This document shows positions 46,760-56,636 of a stretch of DNA of 64,000 nt, in pieces (the stretch's first letter is position 1; the number at the start of each line of letters is the position of its first letter). The notes below the pieces were generated by a model that made no database searches, was not told the DNA's origin, and was given only the letters and a program-made list of their open reading frames with translations. The stretch comes from an uncultured Paracoccaceae bacterium. GTDB lineage: Bacteria > Pseudomonadota > Alphaproteobacteria > Rhodobacterales > Rhodobacteraceae. The position numbers and the translations under genes were made by a program. The stretch is from positions 186,001-250,000 of the forward strand of contig CATOSB010000017.1 of NCBI GenBank assembly GCA_951812305.1, given 5' to 3'.

Positions 46760-49700
46760 TCATCCAAACACCAACTCCGGAAGCACGACTTCCCACTCGT
46801 CCCGCCGCATCATTTCCTGAAACTCCTCACCGGAATCGCTCTTTCGCCAGCGAACAACCGCGCCGATAGCACCTAGTTGAAACGTGAGCCCCTTCGGCGG
46901 GGCAAAATTGCGGGACATCCGCCCAAGCGTTTGACCTTCGGCATCTTTCAACAACCAGGCTCCTTTCTCAAAGACAATCGAAACCGCTTCACCGACTTTG
47001 GCTGCTGCGATTGCGCCAAGGGAAGGATTTCTGTCTCCCAACCGCCCGGCGTAGGAAAGGTCCACGAGCTTGAGATCAGGCACTACATACTGTCGCGATC
47101 CACCGGGCACGGCTTTCGCGTTGGGCGCGACCTTGCGTACCAATACCGGGTCTGCCGCGAATCGCAAGAATGGATGGTCGCCCCGGGCCAATACTGCTAG
47201 GCTTCGCCGCGCCCGGGTCATTGCCACGTAGAACAGACGGCGGGGCGCGTCGGTGTCTTCGCCATTGGAAACCGCGTTCCACCCGCCATCTAGAATTGCG
47301 ACATCCTCAAATTCCAGACCCTTGGCGCTGTGCGCAGTGACCAACAGAAGCCCGCGTTGTTCGCCACGGGTATCTCGTGCCCACTCGGCTAACCATTCAA
47401 TCAGATCGGGCATGGGCATCGACTTGGACCCCAATTCGTCGGCAAGCGCAGCAATGCCTTCCGCGATGAGGTCGGTCCAACGGTTTCGTTCCTGGCGATT
47501 CAGGAGTGCTAGTAGCTCTTCAATGCCCAGGAGCTTGGCAGGATCGCGGCGTAGCTCGGCAATCAGAAATTGCATCTCGCGCAACCGCCAGACGCTTGGT
47601 AGCGTTTCGTTGGCCATTTCGACTGGAATGCCCTGAGCCTCGGCATAGGCTCGAGCTGGGGCGAGGCGTTTCCATTCGCGTGAGATGATGGCGGCCCGCG
47701 ACCAACTCCAGTCTGGATCGAGCCGTGACAGGCGGATCAATTCGTCGACGGCGGCGATGGCCTGTGCCTGATCGCTGTTTGAAACCTGTAGGAGTTGAAC
47801 GCGTCCGTGAGAGACTGGATCGAATGCTGCTAAAACGCCACCATCGTTCTCCTTCGCGCGGGCGGCGTTCACCGTGATATCGTGACCGGTTTTCATACGA
47901 TCTGATGCATGTTCGATGACTGCGTTGGAGGCAGCTATTATGTGCTGGGTCGAACGATAGTTTTCCGTCAGGAAGACGGGCCGCGCTCGGTAATCTTCCT
48001 CAAACTGACGAATGAACCGGATCGAGGCCCCGGCAAATGCGTAGATGTTTTGGTCATCATCACCGACGGCAAAGAGGCTGAGCCGTAGGTCCGGGTCATC
48101 TAAAGACCGACCAGCAACGGCTGCGATGAGAGCATATTCTTCCGGGCCGATATCCTGGTATTCATCGACAAGAATCCAACGATAACCTTGGATCAATGTA
48201 TCCCTCTGCGCCTCGGCGTCTGCCTTGTTCAATCCTTTGCCGTTCAGAAGATCGACCGCCTGCAGAACGATCTTGTCAAAATCCAGGTCCTCAGACTGTA
48301 CCCCGGCAAAGCTCGCCCCAACCATCCGCATGGCCAGGGCATGGCAAGTTGAGATTGTTACGCCGTTTGCATCATCTCCGATCAACTGTCGCATTCGCAC
48401 ACGGATTTCAGCGGCAGCGTGGCGATTATAGGCAAGCACAAGAATACCGCGCGGGTCCTCCCTTCGAACGCGGATCAAAAAGGCTATGCGGTGAACGAGA
48501 ACGCGTGTTTTTCCCGATCCCGGCCCAGCCAAGACCAAAACGCTGGTTTGTTCTCGATTGTCTGAAACGATCTTTTGCTGCACCGGGTTGCCGAGAGCAT
48601 CAACTATGGATGCCCAGGACGGACCGGTTGTTTGGCGGTGCAGTTCTGTGCTTTTTCCCGGAAGCCACCGTTGAAGGAATTTTCCCTGCTCCATCATGAA
48701 GTAGTCTTCGGAAAGACGTTCGGCTTCTTCGATCTTGTCCAGGCCTTTCCCGGCATATGTCGCCATAACGTGTGTCTGGATCGTTTGTTCGGTGTAATGC
48801 TCATCGAGCGGCAGAAAGTTTTCTTGCGTGAAGTTTCCACCGTCCGGGTTCAGGTGCACAGTCATGGCCGGACGGAATACGGTCAAACCTTTACCGAGGG
48901 CCACCGTTTCCTGTTCATGCATCCAGAGCAGGGCACGATCCATCAACCGCGTCATATCCTGAACCGAATCGCGCAGCAAAGCATCACCGTTCAATGAGGC
49001 CAGGAGGCCGCCCATGGTGGTTTCGACCTGAAGGTCCTTGCCATGTGTACCCTTTGGAAGTTTGTCGTTCAGATGGGTCAACAGCAACTCGGCTGCCTGA
49101 TGTCTAAGCTCAGCAGTCTTTGCCAAGACGTCCCAACTGCGTTGAAGGGTGACCATGATCGTGTTGCGGGATAACGTGCGCAGCCGAAGGTTTCCAAGGC
49201 CGCCCTCAAGGTCCCGGCCATCGCGGGCCATGCTGCGCAGAAGCTTGTCGATTATATCAGGGCGAACATCGGCGTGATCGTGATCCCGCAGCGATTGGCA
49301 GGCCTCCGAGAGATTGAGCGGCAAAGGCTCTTTCAGATTCGCCTCGGGCGCAGCCTCTCGCATCATTGCAATCAGGTCGCGCTCCAGCGATGACGCGGCT
49401 TCAATGCGCCGTTTAGAACTGTCTCTAACACCTGCATGGACGAATATCGTGACAGCAACGTCGTTCGTGGCAATTCCAAGCGTTTCAAGATCGGCCAGTG
49501 CTTTCTTGAGGTCGCCGCGATGCAAGCCACTGACGCCAGTCAATTCGTCCGTCGAAACCCCCTGATCAGGCGGTGCGTTGATTAGATGGCGCACTATATC
49601 CAGAAGCTGCGTTCTGCGGGTTCCTGTGATTTCCGCTCTTCCGAGAATGTGCTGCGCGTCCTCCATAGATCGGATGCGCAAGGAAGAAGGGAACACCGAC

Positions 49701-51943
49701 ACCCGGTTTTCCTCCCGTCGGACCAGGGTTGCTTCCTCCAGCCAGGAGACGGCAGTCTTGACCCGTGTGTCATCGGTCGCGCTGTCGCGTTCAAACTCCA
49801 GTTCTTTTTCTGCGCGGACGATTTCGCCAGATGTTGCGACGACTGAGCCCGACTTTTCGGTTCTCTCGTTGATCCGGCGGAGCGCTTTTAGGATTGCTCC
49901 AATCTCGTGCCGGGCCAATCGAGAACGCGCAGACAACGAAAACTGTTTCTCCACATCATCCGAAGAATAGAGTAGCACGCAATTGGCGTGGTCGCGATCC
50001 CGACCCGCGCGCCCCGCTTCTTGCAGGTAGTTCTCCAGCGAGCCAGGGATATCGCCGTGAACGACAAGGCGAATGTCCGGTTTGTCGATCCCCATACCAA
50101 AGGCGTTGGTGGCCGCGACGACGCGAAGGTTTCCAAGGCGGAACTGTTCCTGAATGTCGCGCTTTTCGTCCGGCGTCAGACCCGCGTGATAACGCTCAGC
50201 TGCCAGACCTTGGCCTTTAAGGAACTCGGCGACCCTTTCCGTGGTCTTTCGGGTGGCACAATAGACTACAGCGCCGGAAACGCCTTCGTGGGGGAGCTTT
50301 GCTTCGATCACATCAAGAATGTCGGAGAGCTTTGTGCTTTTGTGTGTGGCGCGAACCTCAAAACTGAGGTTTGTCCGCACGGCACCGCCGTCCAGCAAAA
50401 TGAGTTTTGCACCCATCCGATCCAAAAAGTGGTCCTGAATGTCGCGCACAACTTCAGGCTTGGCCGTGGCGGTAAGGCACAGAACCGGGGCAGGGGGTTC
50501 ATCGCCGGAGAACTCTTTGATGAACCGCCCGATGTAGCGGTAATCGGGTCGGAAATCATGGCCCCATTTCGAGACGCAATGCGCCTCATCCAACACCCAA
50601 AGGCCGATTTCCCGTTGTTCCAAAACCGATCGAACAGAAACGCTGCGAAGCTGTTCTGGTGAGATTAGTAAAATGGACGCGTCTCCCATGCGCACCTGGT
50701 CGAGCGCGTTCTGACGCTCTGGCATGGAGAGCATTCCGTTGATGGTCACGGCGGAGTTGATCCCGGCGCGTTCCATTCCTTGAATCTGATCCGCCATCAG
50801 CGCGACGAGCGGTGAAATGACCACCGATAGGGCACCGGTTTTGTCAAACTTCGACAGCGCCGGTATCTGGTAGCAGACAGATTTGCCCGTGCCAGTTGGC
50901 AGGATGCCAAGAAGGCTTTGTCCCTTCATGGCCTCATCAACGATCCGTTCTTGTAACGGGCGGCCCTCGTCGTCGACCGGCTCGGGGCGAAAACCATCAA
51001 AGCCGAACCAGCGTTTGAGTGCGGTTGCAGGGTTGTTGTTCTCGCGGCACCAGGCGCAGGCTCGGTCTTCGCAATCGAAATCCCGCAGATGTTTGACGAT
51101 CAACGCGGCTTCCCTGAACTGCCTGCGAACCCAAGGCGGCATGACAGAGTCGCCGCCAGCTACGGTAATCCAGGACAGGGCGTAGGCCGTGGGCCAACCG
51201 TTTTTGGGATCGGAGAGGCGCGAGATGAGTTGGTCAACGCGTCGCTTGCAGGCGCGATCAATTAGCAATTTCCGGATCGCCTGATGGGCATCGTCGTCAC
51301 TCGGTGGAGCCGAGCCTCGGACAGCTCTGAACACCGCATCAAACCCGCTTGAAATGTCCGTACGTGTGGTAAGGTGGTGGTATGCACTGATCGCTTCGGG
51401 CAAGTCCACGTTCAGAGCATCGAAGGCCTCCAACTGATTTCCGAGCACGTCAAATACTAAGCGCGCATCTTTCTCTGGGTCACTGATGTGGCCTGATTGC
51501 AATCGACCGTCATGGTAGTGTTTCACTAGGTGGTGGTAGGGGTTACGCGGAAAAGCGAGCGGGTTCAGCCAAAGCGTGTCAATCGGGGCCGCCGCAAGAG
51601 CGGCCAACTGCGCGCGGTTGGCGGCCAGATGGGGCAGGTCAAAGTTCAGGATGTTGTGCCCGATCAGATGATCGTAGCTGGAAAGCGCGCTTTCCAAGCG
51701 GTCGAGGGAATCTTCAGTTGCGCCATTTTGAGAGAGAATAGGCGGCTGGTCTCCAAACGGCACAGCCGCCATGGCAAAAACACGAGCGGTCTTGGGATCG
51801 ACCTCAAGATCGACCGAAGCACATCGCTCAAGGAGCCCTCTCGCTGCTTCTGACGCCAATCTACTTGCCCAATTTCTGCCTTCTACCAAATGTTTATTCG
51901 ATATTTGCTGCTTTTGAAATGAGGTCAAGTTGACGGATTTCAT
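46760..51943 (-). CDS. DEDD exonuclease-RecQ-UvrD fusion helicase
   Basis: Very large protein, about 1,727 residues. Residues about 40-190 resemble a DEDD 3'-5' exonuclease (SVDLEVDP, IGHNILNFDLPHL, EKDARLVFDVL). Residues about 330-680 are a RecQ helicase: Walker A GILPTGTGKSVCYQIPAL, DEAH in VLDEAHCVSKWGHDFRPDY, and QEAGRAGRDRDH. Residues about 1125-1650 are a UvrD/Rep helicase: VLVLAGPGSGKTRVLVHRIA, ILVDEYQDIG, VGDDDQNIYAFAGA, VTAHSAKGLEFEDV and LFYVAMTRARRSL. A DCEDRACAWC cluster near residue 290 may bind zinc. Two helicases of different superfamilies plus a nuclease suggest processing of unusual DNA ends or invading DNA. The ATG at 51943 is preferred (AGGTGG upstream); a TTG at 52036 would lie in a hairpin region. 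Confidence 0.9.
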   Translation of the reverse strand: MKSVNLTSFQKQQISNKHLVEGRNWASRLASEAARGLLERCASVDLEVDPKTARVFAMAAVPFGDQPPILSQNGATEDSLDRLESALSSYDHLIGHNILNFDLPHLAANRAQLAALAAAPIDTLWLNPLAFPRNPYHHLVKHYHDGRLQSGHISDPEKDARLVFDVLGNQLEAFDALNVDLPEAISAYHHLTTRTDISSGFDAVFRAVRGSAPPSDDDAHQAIRKLLIDRACKRRVDQLISRLSDPKNGWPTAYALSWITVAGGDSVMPPWVRRQFREAALIVKHLRDFDCEDRACAWCRENNNPATALKRWFGFDGFRPEPVDDEGRPLQERIVDEAMKGQSLLGILPTGTGKSVCYQIPALSKFDKTGALSVVISPLVALMADQIQGMERAGINSAVTINGMLSMPERQNALDQVRMGDASILLISPEQLRSVSVRSVLEQREIGLWVLDEAHCVSKWGHDFRPDYRYIGRFIKEFSGDEPPAPVLCLTATAKPEVVRDIQDHFLDRMGAKLILLDGGAVRTNLSFEVRATHKSTKLSDILDVIEAKLPHEGVSGAVVYCATRKTTERVAEFLKGQGLAAERYHAGLTPDEKRDIQEQFRLGNLRVVAATNAFGMGIDKPDIRLVVHGDIPGSLENYLQEAGRAGRDRDHANCVLLYSSDDVEKQFSLSARSRLARHEIGAILKALRRINERTEKSGSVVATSGEIVRAEKELEFERDSATDDTRVKTAVSWLEEATLVRREENRVSVFPSSLRIRSMEDAQHILGRAEITGTRRTQLLDIVRHLINAPPDQGVSTDELTGVSGLHRGDLKKALADLETLGIATNDVAVTIFVHAGVRDSSKRRIEAASSLERDLIAMMREAAPEANLKEPLPLNLSEACQSLRDHDHADVRPDIIDKLLRSMARDGRDLEGGLGNLRLRTLSRNTIMVTLQRSWDVLAKTAELRHQAAELLLTHLNDKLPKGTHGKDLQVETTMGGLLASLNGDALLRDSVQDMTRLMDRALLWMHEQETVALGKGLTVFRPAMTVHLNPDGGNFTQENFLPLDEHYTEQTIQTHVMATYAGKGLDKIEEAERLSEDYFMMEQGKFLQRWLPGKSTELHRQTTGPSWASIVDALGNPVQQKIVSDNREQTSVLVLAGPGSGKTRVLVHRIAFLIRVRREDPRGILVLAYNRHAAAEIRVRMRQLIGDDANGVTISTCHALAMRMVGASFAGVQSEDLDFDKIVLQAVDLLNGKGLNKADAEAQRDTLIQGYRWILVDEYQDIGPEEYALIAAVAGRSLDDPDLRLSLFAVGDDDQNIYAFAGASIRFIRQFEEDYRARPVFLTENYRSTQHIIAASNAVIEHASDRMKTGHDITVNAARAKENDGGVLAAFDPVSHGRVQLLQVSNSDQAQAIAAVDELIRLSRLDPDWSWSRAAIISREWKRLAPARAYAEAQGIPVEMANETLPSVWRLREMQFLIAELRRDPAKLLGIEELLALLNRQERNRWTDLIAEGIAALADELGSKSMPMPDLIEWLAEWARDTRGEQRGLLLVTAHSAKGLEFEDVAILDGGWNAVSNGEDTDAPRRLFYVAMTRARRSLAVLARGDHPFLRFAADPVLVRKVAPNAKAVPGGSRQYVVPDLKLVDLSYAGRLGDRNPSLGAIAAAKVGEAVSIVFEKGAWLLKDAEGQTLGRMSRNFAPPKGLTFQLGAIGAVVRWRKSDSGEEFQEMMRRDEWEVVLPELVFG

Positions 51944-52050
51944 TTTCCACCTAATGGTTTGAAACCTCCGTCTTCCAGACGGACAAAAAAAATCAAAAGC
52001 GCGCCGGAGGCGCTCCTTTAAAAAGAACAGTTTCAACTGTTCCTGTTGAT
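51944..52050 (-). promoter_or_regulatory. Leader of the fusion helicase with two hairpins
   Basis: On the minus strand a stem GAACAG/CTGTTC (52024-52044) is followed by a GCGCC-TCC-GGCGC stem and T-rich sequence (TTTTGATTTTTTTT), which looks like a terminator ahead of the start codon. Transcription from upstream would be stopped, so the gene either has a promoter within the last 60 bases or is attenuated. Confidence 0.45.
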
Positions 52051-52051
52051 C

Positions 52052-52078
52052 CCACCAGCTTTAGCTGGTGGTGGTTCA
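52052..52078 (+). repeat. Orphan IS605-type right-end hairpin
   Basis: CCACCAGCTTTAGCTGGTGG followed by TGGTTCAG resembles the right end that lies beyond tnpB genes in IS605-type elements. No tnpA or tnpB remains nearby, so it is probably a scar. Confidence 0.45.
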
Positions 52079-52231
52079 GTGCGAATTTGTCAGGGAAGCG
52101 ACGGTGTAATACTAAGGGTGGCATTGTCAAGTTGCGGGGCCACTCACTTGGCGGTAGGTAACCTTATGACCAAACCCAAGCAATCCGGCGCCTTTTCAGG
52201 TGTCAACGCCGGAGCAAATTTCGGTAGTGTC

Positions 52232-53131
52232 TCAGTTTGAATTGTCTTTTTTCTGACGTGGTTTGTACGGACCACGCTTTTTAGGTGCTGGTGCGTTTGC
52301 ATCAATCAGACCAACAACCCATTCCATATCGTGAAGCGTGTCAGATACACCAGCAGCCATTGCAGGTGTCATTTTAAGGCTCTTGTGGATGCGCACGAAG
52401 TTGTAATGCACAAAATACAGGCTCAGCATGTGCAGGTGGTTTTCCAGCTTTTTTGAGAAAGCATTGGTCAGGCGTGTAAAGCGACGCATCCCCATGCGCA
52501 TTGTAAGGTTCTGGCGCTCAACGTAGGATGTGCTGACCAGTTCCTCTACAGGTTGGCCCATGACAGGCTCTTTCCTGATGCCTGTGCACTCTGCGGGGCT
52601 GTACTTTTTTTCATGCCCTTTAGAGCCTGTGTTGTCGCCGTACATTTTCACCAGCATGGCATAGTCCACATCTGAGCCGAAAGCATCCTCAACAGCACTG
52701 AGATACGCCTTGTGGCCGTCTGTGGTAAGCTGGACGCGGTTTGACAGACGGTCGCGCAGGTCAAACATGAACTCGTGCGCGGTTTGCGCTGAGCGGTCGC
52801 CCACTTCATAGGACAGGATCATTTTGCTATCTGCGTCGATTGCAGTCCATGTCCACACATCACCTGATCCATCAGGAGCGGCTGCGGCTGTCTTTACGTT
52901 CTTGTCCTTTGCATAGACGAATGACCAGATTTCATCACACTCAACGCGGGTTGCGCCTACGTTGCGCACCGTCTCATCGTGGTACGCCGCGCAGACTTCA
53001 CCAGCCTCAACAAGCAGCTTGGTCACGGTGTTGATCGAAACACCCACAACCCGACTGATTGAGCGCATGGAACTGCCCTCAACCATCATGTTCAGGATCA
53101 TTGCGCGGGTTTTGGTGTCTAACTTGTTCAT
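52232..53131 (-). CDS. IS1-like family transposase
   Basis: 299-residue transposase. An N-terminal helix-turn-helix (GSSMRSISRVVGVSINTVTKLL) is followed by a DDE core: ECDEIWSFVYAK, QLTTDGHKAYL and the later SYVERQNLTMRMGMRRFTRL with the Glu. Such proteins are usually annotated IS1 family. The stop lies about 9 bp inside the terminal repeat. A hairpin precedes the start codon. Confidence 0.85.
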   Translation of the reverse strand: MNKLDTKTRAMILNMMVEGSSMRSISRVVGVSINTVTKLLVEAGEVCAAYHDETVRNVGATRVECDEIWSFVYAKDKNVKTAAAAPDGSGDVWTWTAIDADSKMILSYEVGDRSAQTAHEFMFDLRDRLSNRVQLTTDGHKAYLSAVEDAFGSDVDYAMLVKMYGDNTGSKGHEKKYSPAECTGIRKEPVMGQPVEELVSTSYVERQNLTMRMGMRRFTRLTNAFSKKLENHLHMLSLYFVHYNFVRIHKSLKMTPAMAAGVSDTLHDMEWVVGLIDANAPAPKKRGPYKPRQKKDNSN

Positions 53132-53133
53132 AC

Positions 53134-53158
53134 CACTGATATAGTTAAGCTATCAGTG
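53134..53158 (-). promoter_or_regulatory. Hairpin before the IS1-like transposase start
   Basis: CACTGATA/TATCAGTG, 8-bp arms with a 9-base spacer, ending 2 bases from the start codon. It could limit translation initiation from read-through transcripts. Confidence 0.5.
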
Positions 53159-53180
53159 TTTGACAAGCAAAAAGTTCATT

Positions 53181-53636
53181 TTAAATACTAAGAATAAAAT
53201 GGCCATCAAAGGAGAGTGTAAACGACCCCTCGCAGATGATGTCTCGCCCTAACAAAACATCAAATGCTAAACTACTGTTGTGAAACAAGCAGCCTTGGAC
53301 GCTTCGAACAGCTAGATCCATGCGGGTCTCGCCGGTTGGTTGCTGCATCGGCGAAAGTATGAACCCAACACCAAACGTAAACTGATCCACGGGCGACTCG
53401 CCAGTTGCACCGACCATTATTGTCTTTCCTGATGGGATAAGACTGGCCATCGAGACAACCTTATCCGAAATGCATGTACTCGTCGCACCAGTATCGATCA
53501 AAGCATTGAAGATACTCATCTTCCCTGAATCTTGGGTGCCTGCACCCGTTGGCCCCAAGGCCGTCGCCGCATCGACAATTGCGACCTGAATTAGAGGACC
53601 AACTCGTGGATTATAGCTACCTGATATGCACGGCAT
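53181..53636 (-). CDS. Retropepsin-like aspartic protease
   Basis: 151-residue single-domain protein of the retroviral aspartic protease fold. The catalytic motif is ALIDTGATSTCIS (residues about 45-57), the flap region follows, and the C-terminal FDVLLGRDIICEGSFTLSF is the hydrophobic-hydrophobic-Gly motif. Members act as dimers. It overlaps the upstream small gene by 20 bp and is the last gene of a three-gene operon. No signal peptide, so it acts in the cytoplasm. Target unknown. Confidence 0.85.
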   Translation of the reverse strand: MPCISGSYNPRVGPLIQVAIVDAATALGPTGAGTQDSGKMSIFNALIDTGATSTCISDKVVSMASLIPSGKTIMVGATGESPVDQFTFGVGFILSPMQQPTGETRMDLAVRSVQGCLFHNSSLAFDVLLGRDIICEGSFTLSFDGHFILSI

Positions 53637-53880
53637 GCGAAAAATAACCCAAGTCTACAGGTGTTTTAGTAACCTGCTGGATCGTAAAAATTCCATCTTC
53701 GTAGAATTTTGCTCCAGTTTTATACGCACTCTCCCAGTCATTATAGAATTCAACGACCTCCCCATCCCGCATCAGTGCATATTTATTTGCGTGAATGGGT
53801 AGATAGTCATTTATTTTTTGAGACATCGCCGCGAAGTTTTTTTCGAGTTGTGTGCGTGTTTTGTCAGAAAGATTGCTCAT
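53617..53880 (-). CDS. Small protein B of the retropepsin operon
   Basis: 87-residue acidic-basic mixed protein (MSNLSDKTRTQLEKNFAAMSQ, then YALMRDGEVVEFYNDWESAY). The latter half reads like a DUF-type domain with an FYNDWxxAY motif that could hold a short beta sheet. ATGA overlap with the gene before and a 20-bp overlap with the protease gene after indicate tight coupling. Confidence 0.7.
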   Translation of the reverse strand: MSNLSDKTRTQLEKNFAAMSQKINDYLPIHANKYALMRDGEVVEFYNDWESAYKTGAKFYEDGIFTIQQVTKTPVDLGYFSHAVHIR

Positions 53881-54098
53881 TCTTCCCACCGTTTCTGTGC
53901 TGCTGAAAATGCAATACTTCGCTTCTCTATCGTAGTAAGCTTTTCCGCCCGAGCCTTTGCCCCCGCCAAACCACTCTTGCGCTTGGCGGGTTGCTTCAAT
54001 GTGGTCTCTTCGATTTCTCCGGTCGCAATTCGCGCAATATGTACCGCATTGCCGATTGCGTCCGCCGGGCGTCTCTGCCCTTGCGGTCCTTTTGGCAT
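53877..54098 (-). CDS. Small basic protein A of the retropepsin operon
   Basis: 73-residue basic protein beginning MPKGPQGQRRPADAIGNAVH and ending with LAGAKARAEKLTTIEKRSIA and QKRWEE. The start resembles a conserved alphaproteobacterial small protein, and the end resembles GGxARAxxLS-xRR-IA-AAxxRW motifs found in small DNA- or RNA-binding proteins. First gene of the operon. Confidence 0.75.
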   Translation of the reverse strand: MPKGPQGQRRPADAIGNAVHIARIATGEIEETTLKQPAKRKSGLAGAKARAEKLTTIEKRSIAFSAAQKRWEE

Positions 54099-54220
54099 GT
54101 GTTTTCCCCTTGTTGATGTCGGTTGACGGTTTCCAACTCACTATGCACAATTTTTTTGCCTTTGTGCAAAATAGATGGCACTAATCAAGACTCAACCCAA
54201 CCAGAGAAAAGGATATCTCA
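54099..54220. promoter_or_regulatory. Divergent promoter region with an inverted repeat
   Basis: 122 bp separate the retropepsin operon from the divergent secreted-protein gene. TGCACAA (54144-54150) and TTGTGCA (54162-54168) are perfect inverted arms with an 11-base T-rich spacer, a possible operator shared by both. Confidence 0.45.
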
Positions 54221-54272
54221 ATGAAGCGCCGCGCGTTGATTATAATAACACTACCTGAGTTCTGGATAAGCG

Positions 54273-55166
54273 CTATATCTGGTATTCGACCTGCCTGATT
54301 GTTTCCGGCACGGTTATGGGTCCCATTTTAACTTTGGTTTTCCCGAGCATATAGGCTGCGACACACGAGATGAGGTGTACGAATGCGTTGGCAGGCGATC
54401 TGTGTCGAGTGTGTTCCAGTCCCATGCTGGTTTTCAACTTATCGAACAGAGTTTCGATGATGAACCGCCTTCGCAACAGGATTTTGTTCAGGATTGGCAG
54501 GAGATAGTTTTTCATGTTGCGGCGAATGCCGGTGACGAGGTGGAGGCCACGCTGCCAGAGCCGTTGGAAGAGGGATTTGGAGATATAGCCCTTATCAGCA
54601 AATATTTTGCCTTCGGGGCCCGCGATCATGGCTTCAAACGGCTTTCGATCATCGACATTACCTGCCGTGATTTTGACGGCCATGATCTCCCCCTTGTTGT
54701 TGATGATTAGATGCAGTTTGAAGCCAAAGAACCAGCCCATTGTGCTGCGACCGCGCTTTGCCAGCCCCTTGAAGACCTTGTTTCGATTAATGCGGGCATT
54801 GTGGCAGACCGCGAGCTTAGTGCTGTCGGCAAAATAGACGCCGGTTTTTTCACCGCTGAAGCAGTGCAGCAGTATGCAAAACGGCACCATTAATCTTGGC
54901 ATGAGGCTGACAAACCGACCATAGCTCGGGAGGGTGCCAAAGCAGTCACGGTATTTCTGCTCAACGCCATAAATCCAATAATGTTTGAAGTCCTTGAACG
55001 GCGACAAGTGAAACAAGACCATGATGAACAGGCTCTCCCCCAGGGTCAGCTTGCCGGAGCGAAGCCTCTGACGACCCGAGGGGATCAACCGGTGGCGCTC
55101 CCAGTCCTCGTAGGTTTTTGCAAAGTCATCGAGACAGACAAAAAGTGCGGTGTTAGTGATCGACAT
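54273..55166 (-). CDS. IS982 family transposase
   Basis: Full-length transposase, 297 residues, starting [23 protein letters not shown] residues in [23 protein letters not shown] and [13 protein letters not shown]. The frame is open further upstream but those codons lie outside the family. Almost identical to the truncated copy at 44451-45314, in opposite orientation. Confidence 0.9.
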   Translation of the reverse strand: MSITNTALFVCLDDFAKTYEDWERHRLIPSGRQRLRSGKLTLGESLFIMVLFHLSPFKDFKHYWIYGVEQKYRDCFGTLPSYGRFVSLMPRLMVPFCILLHCFSGEKTGVYFADSTKLAVCHNARINRNKVFKGLAKRGRSTMGWFFGFKLHLIINNKGEIMAVKITAGNVDDRKPFEAMIAGPEGKIFADKGYISKSLFQRLWQRGLHLVTGIRRNMKNYLLPILNKILLRRRFIIETLFDKLKTSMGLEHTRHRSPANAFVHLISCVAAYMLGKTKVKMGPITVPETIRQVEYQI

Positions 55167-55246
55167 GAGTGGCGGTCCATATTGTGTCGCTTTTGAACCT
55201 TGAATCATGGGGCAACGTACCTGGAAACCCCTCTCACCCCATACTA

Positions 55247-56587
55247 AGGAGACACGCAACAATAAGTGAATCGCAAACCTTTGCCGCTGCGACGGTTTGA
55301 CTCTGGTCCGCACGATTCCCATGCCGTTCTCAATATGGTAATCGATAATCATGGTAGAGCGAGAACAAATTCAGGAGCGATGGGAAGTTTTTGGTTCGAA
55401 GCTTGGCGAACGAGGTCGGCGTTTGTTTGCTGCCGCAGAAGCCCGAGCGGCGGGGCGTGGCGGTCTTGCGGCAGTTGCGGAGATCACTGGCCTCGCACGT
55501 TCCACCATCGGGCGAGGCATCAATGATCTTGATACTCCAGGTCCAGGCAATGGCCGCGTGCGCCGCAAGGGTGGAGGGCGACGCGAGGTCGCCGACCTTG
55601 ATACGACGCTGGTGTCCGACTTGCAGCGTCTCGCCGAGCCAGCGACGATGGGTGATCCTATACGTCCGCTTAAATGGGTGTCGAAGAGCCCGGCAAAGCT
55701 GGCAGCGGCACTGTGTGCTGCAGGCCATACTATATGTGCCAATACTGTCGCCAGGTTGCTGGAAACAAAGTTGGAATATTCGCGGCAGGTCAATCGCAAA
55801 ACGCACGATGGCACCAACCACCCTGATCGCGACGCGCAGTTTGAGCATATTAACGCCAGGGTATTGGACGCGCAGGCGGCTGGGCAGCCTGTCATCTCGG
55901 TCGACACCAAAAAGAAGGAGTTGATCGGAAACTACCGCAACGATGGCAGCGACTACCGGCCAAAAGGCGACCCCCGCTGCGTTAACATACATGATTTCCC
56001 CGACAAGGAGCTCGGCAAGGTGGTGCCCTACGGTGTCTACGACGTTGGCACCAATACTGGCTGGGTTAGCGTGGGCGTCACCGCTGACACTGCTTCATTC
56101 GCCGTCAACTCTATCCGTACCTGGCAGAAGCGCATGGGCCAGCAGCGCCATCCTGGCATGCGCGAGCTGACAATAACTGCTGACTGCGGCGGATCGAACG
56201 GTGCGCGCGTCCGGTTATGGAAGGTAGAACTGCAGAGGTTTGCTGACGAAACCGACCTTGTCTTGCACGTCCATCACTATCCGCCCGGCACATCCAAGTG
56301 GAACCTCATCGAGCATCGGATGTTTTGCCACATCACACAGAACTGGCGCGGACGGCCGCTGTCCAGCCGTATGGCAGTCGTCGAGTTGATCGGGGCGACG
56401 ACGACGAACGCTGGGCTGAAAGTAGAATGCGCACTTGACAAAAGTATTTACGAGAAGGGTGTTAAGGTCACCAAAGCTGAAATGGATAGCCTCGTCATCG
56501 AAGGGAATGCATTCCACCCAGAATGGAACTACACAATCACACCACGCCGCCGCCACCAAACGTAGTACTTATTCTTGCGTGTCTCCT
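55247..56587 (+). mobile_element. ISAzo13-type insertion sequence
   Basis: Inverted ends AGGAGACACGCAA (55247) and TTGCGTGTCTCCT (to 56587), 1341 bp, inserted within the IS982 element upstream of its transposase start. A TA at the left edge and a similar AT-rich right edge suggest a short target duplication. Confidence 0.8.
55351..56565 (+). CDS. ISAzo13 family transposase
   Basis: 404-residue transposase. Typical segments are [21 protein letters not shown] (helix-turn-helix), [15 protein letters not shown] with the first Asp, [16 protein letters not shown] with the second, and [21 protein letters not shown] with the Glu. Full length, no frameshift. Confidence 0.93.
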   Translation: MVEREQIQERWEVFGSKLGERGRRLFAAAEARAAGRGGLAAVAEITGLARSTIGRGINDLDTPGPGNGRVRRKGGGRREVADLDTTLVSDLQRLAEPATMGDPIRPLKWVSKSPAKLAAALCAAGHTICANTVARLLETKLEYSRQVNRKTHDGTNHPDRDAQFEHINARVLDAQAAGQPVISVDTKKKELIGNYRNDGSDYRPKGDPRCVNIHDFPDKELGKVVPYGVYDVGTNTGWVSVGVTADTASFAVNSIRTWQKRMGQQRHPGMRELTITADCGGSNGARVRLWKVELQRFADETDLVLHVHHYPPGTSKWNLIEHRMFCHITQNWRGRPLSSRMAVVELIGATTTNAGLKVECALDKSIYEKGVKVTKAEMDSLVIEGNAFHPEWNYTITPRRRHQT

Positions 56588-56636
56588 AATCACGGGGGCA
56601 TTCAGGCTGGTCAACACGGGGCAAAAGGTGCGCGCC

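Noticed and set aside
52167-52240. Short frame starting MTKPKQSGAF, like the start of some transposases
   Set aside because: Only 24 codons, running into the IS1-like end; similarity too short to name.
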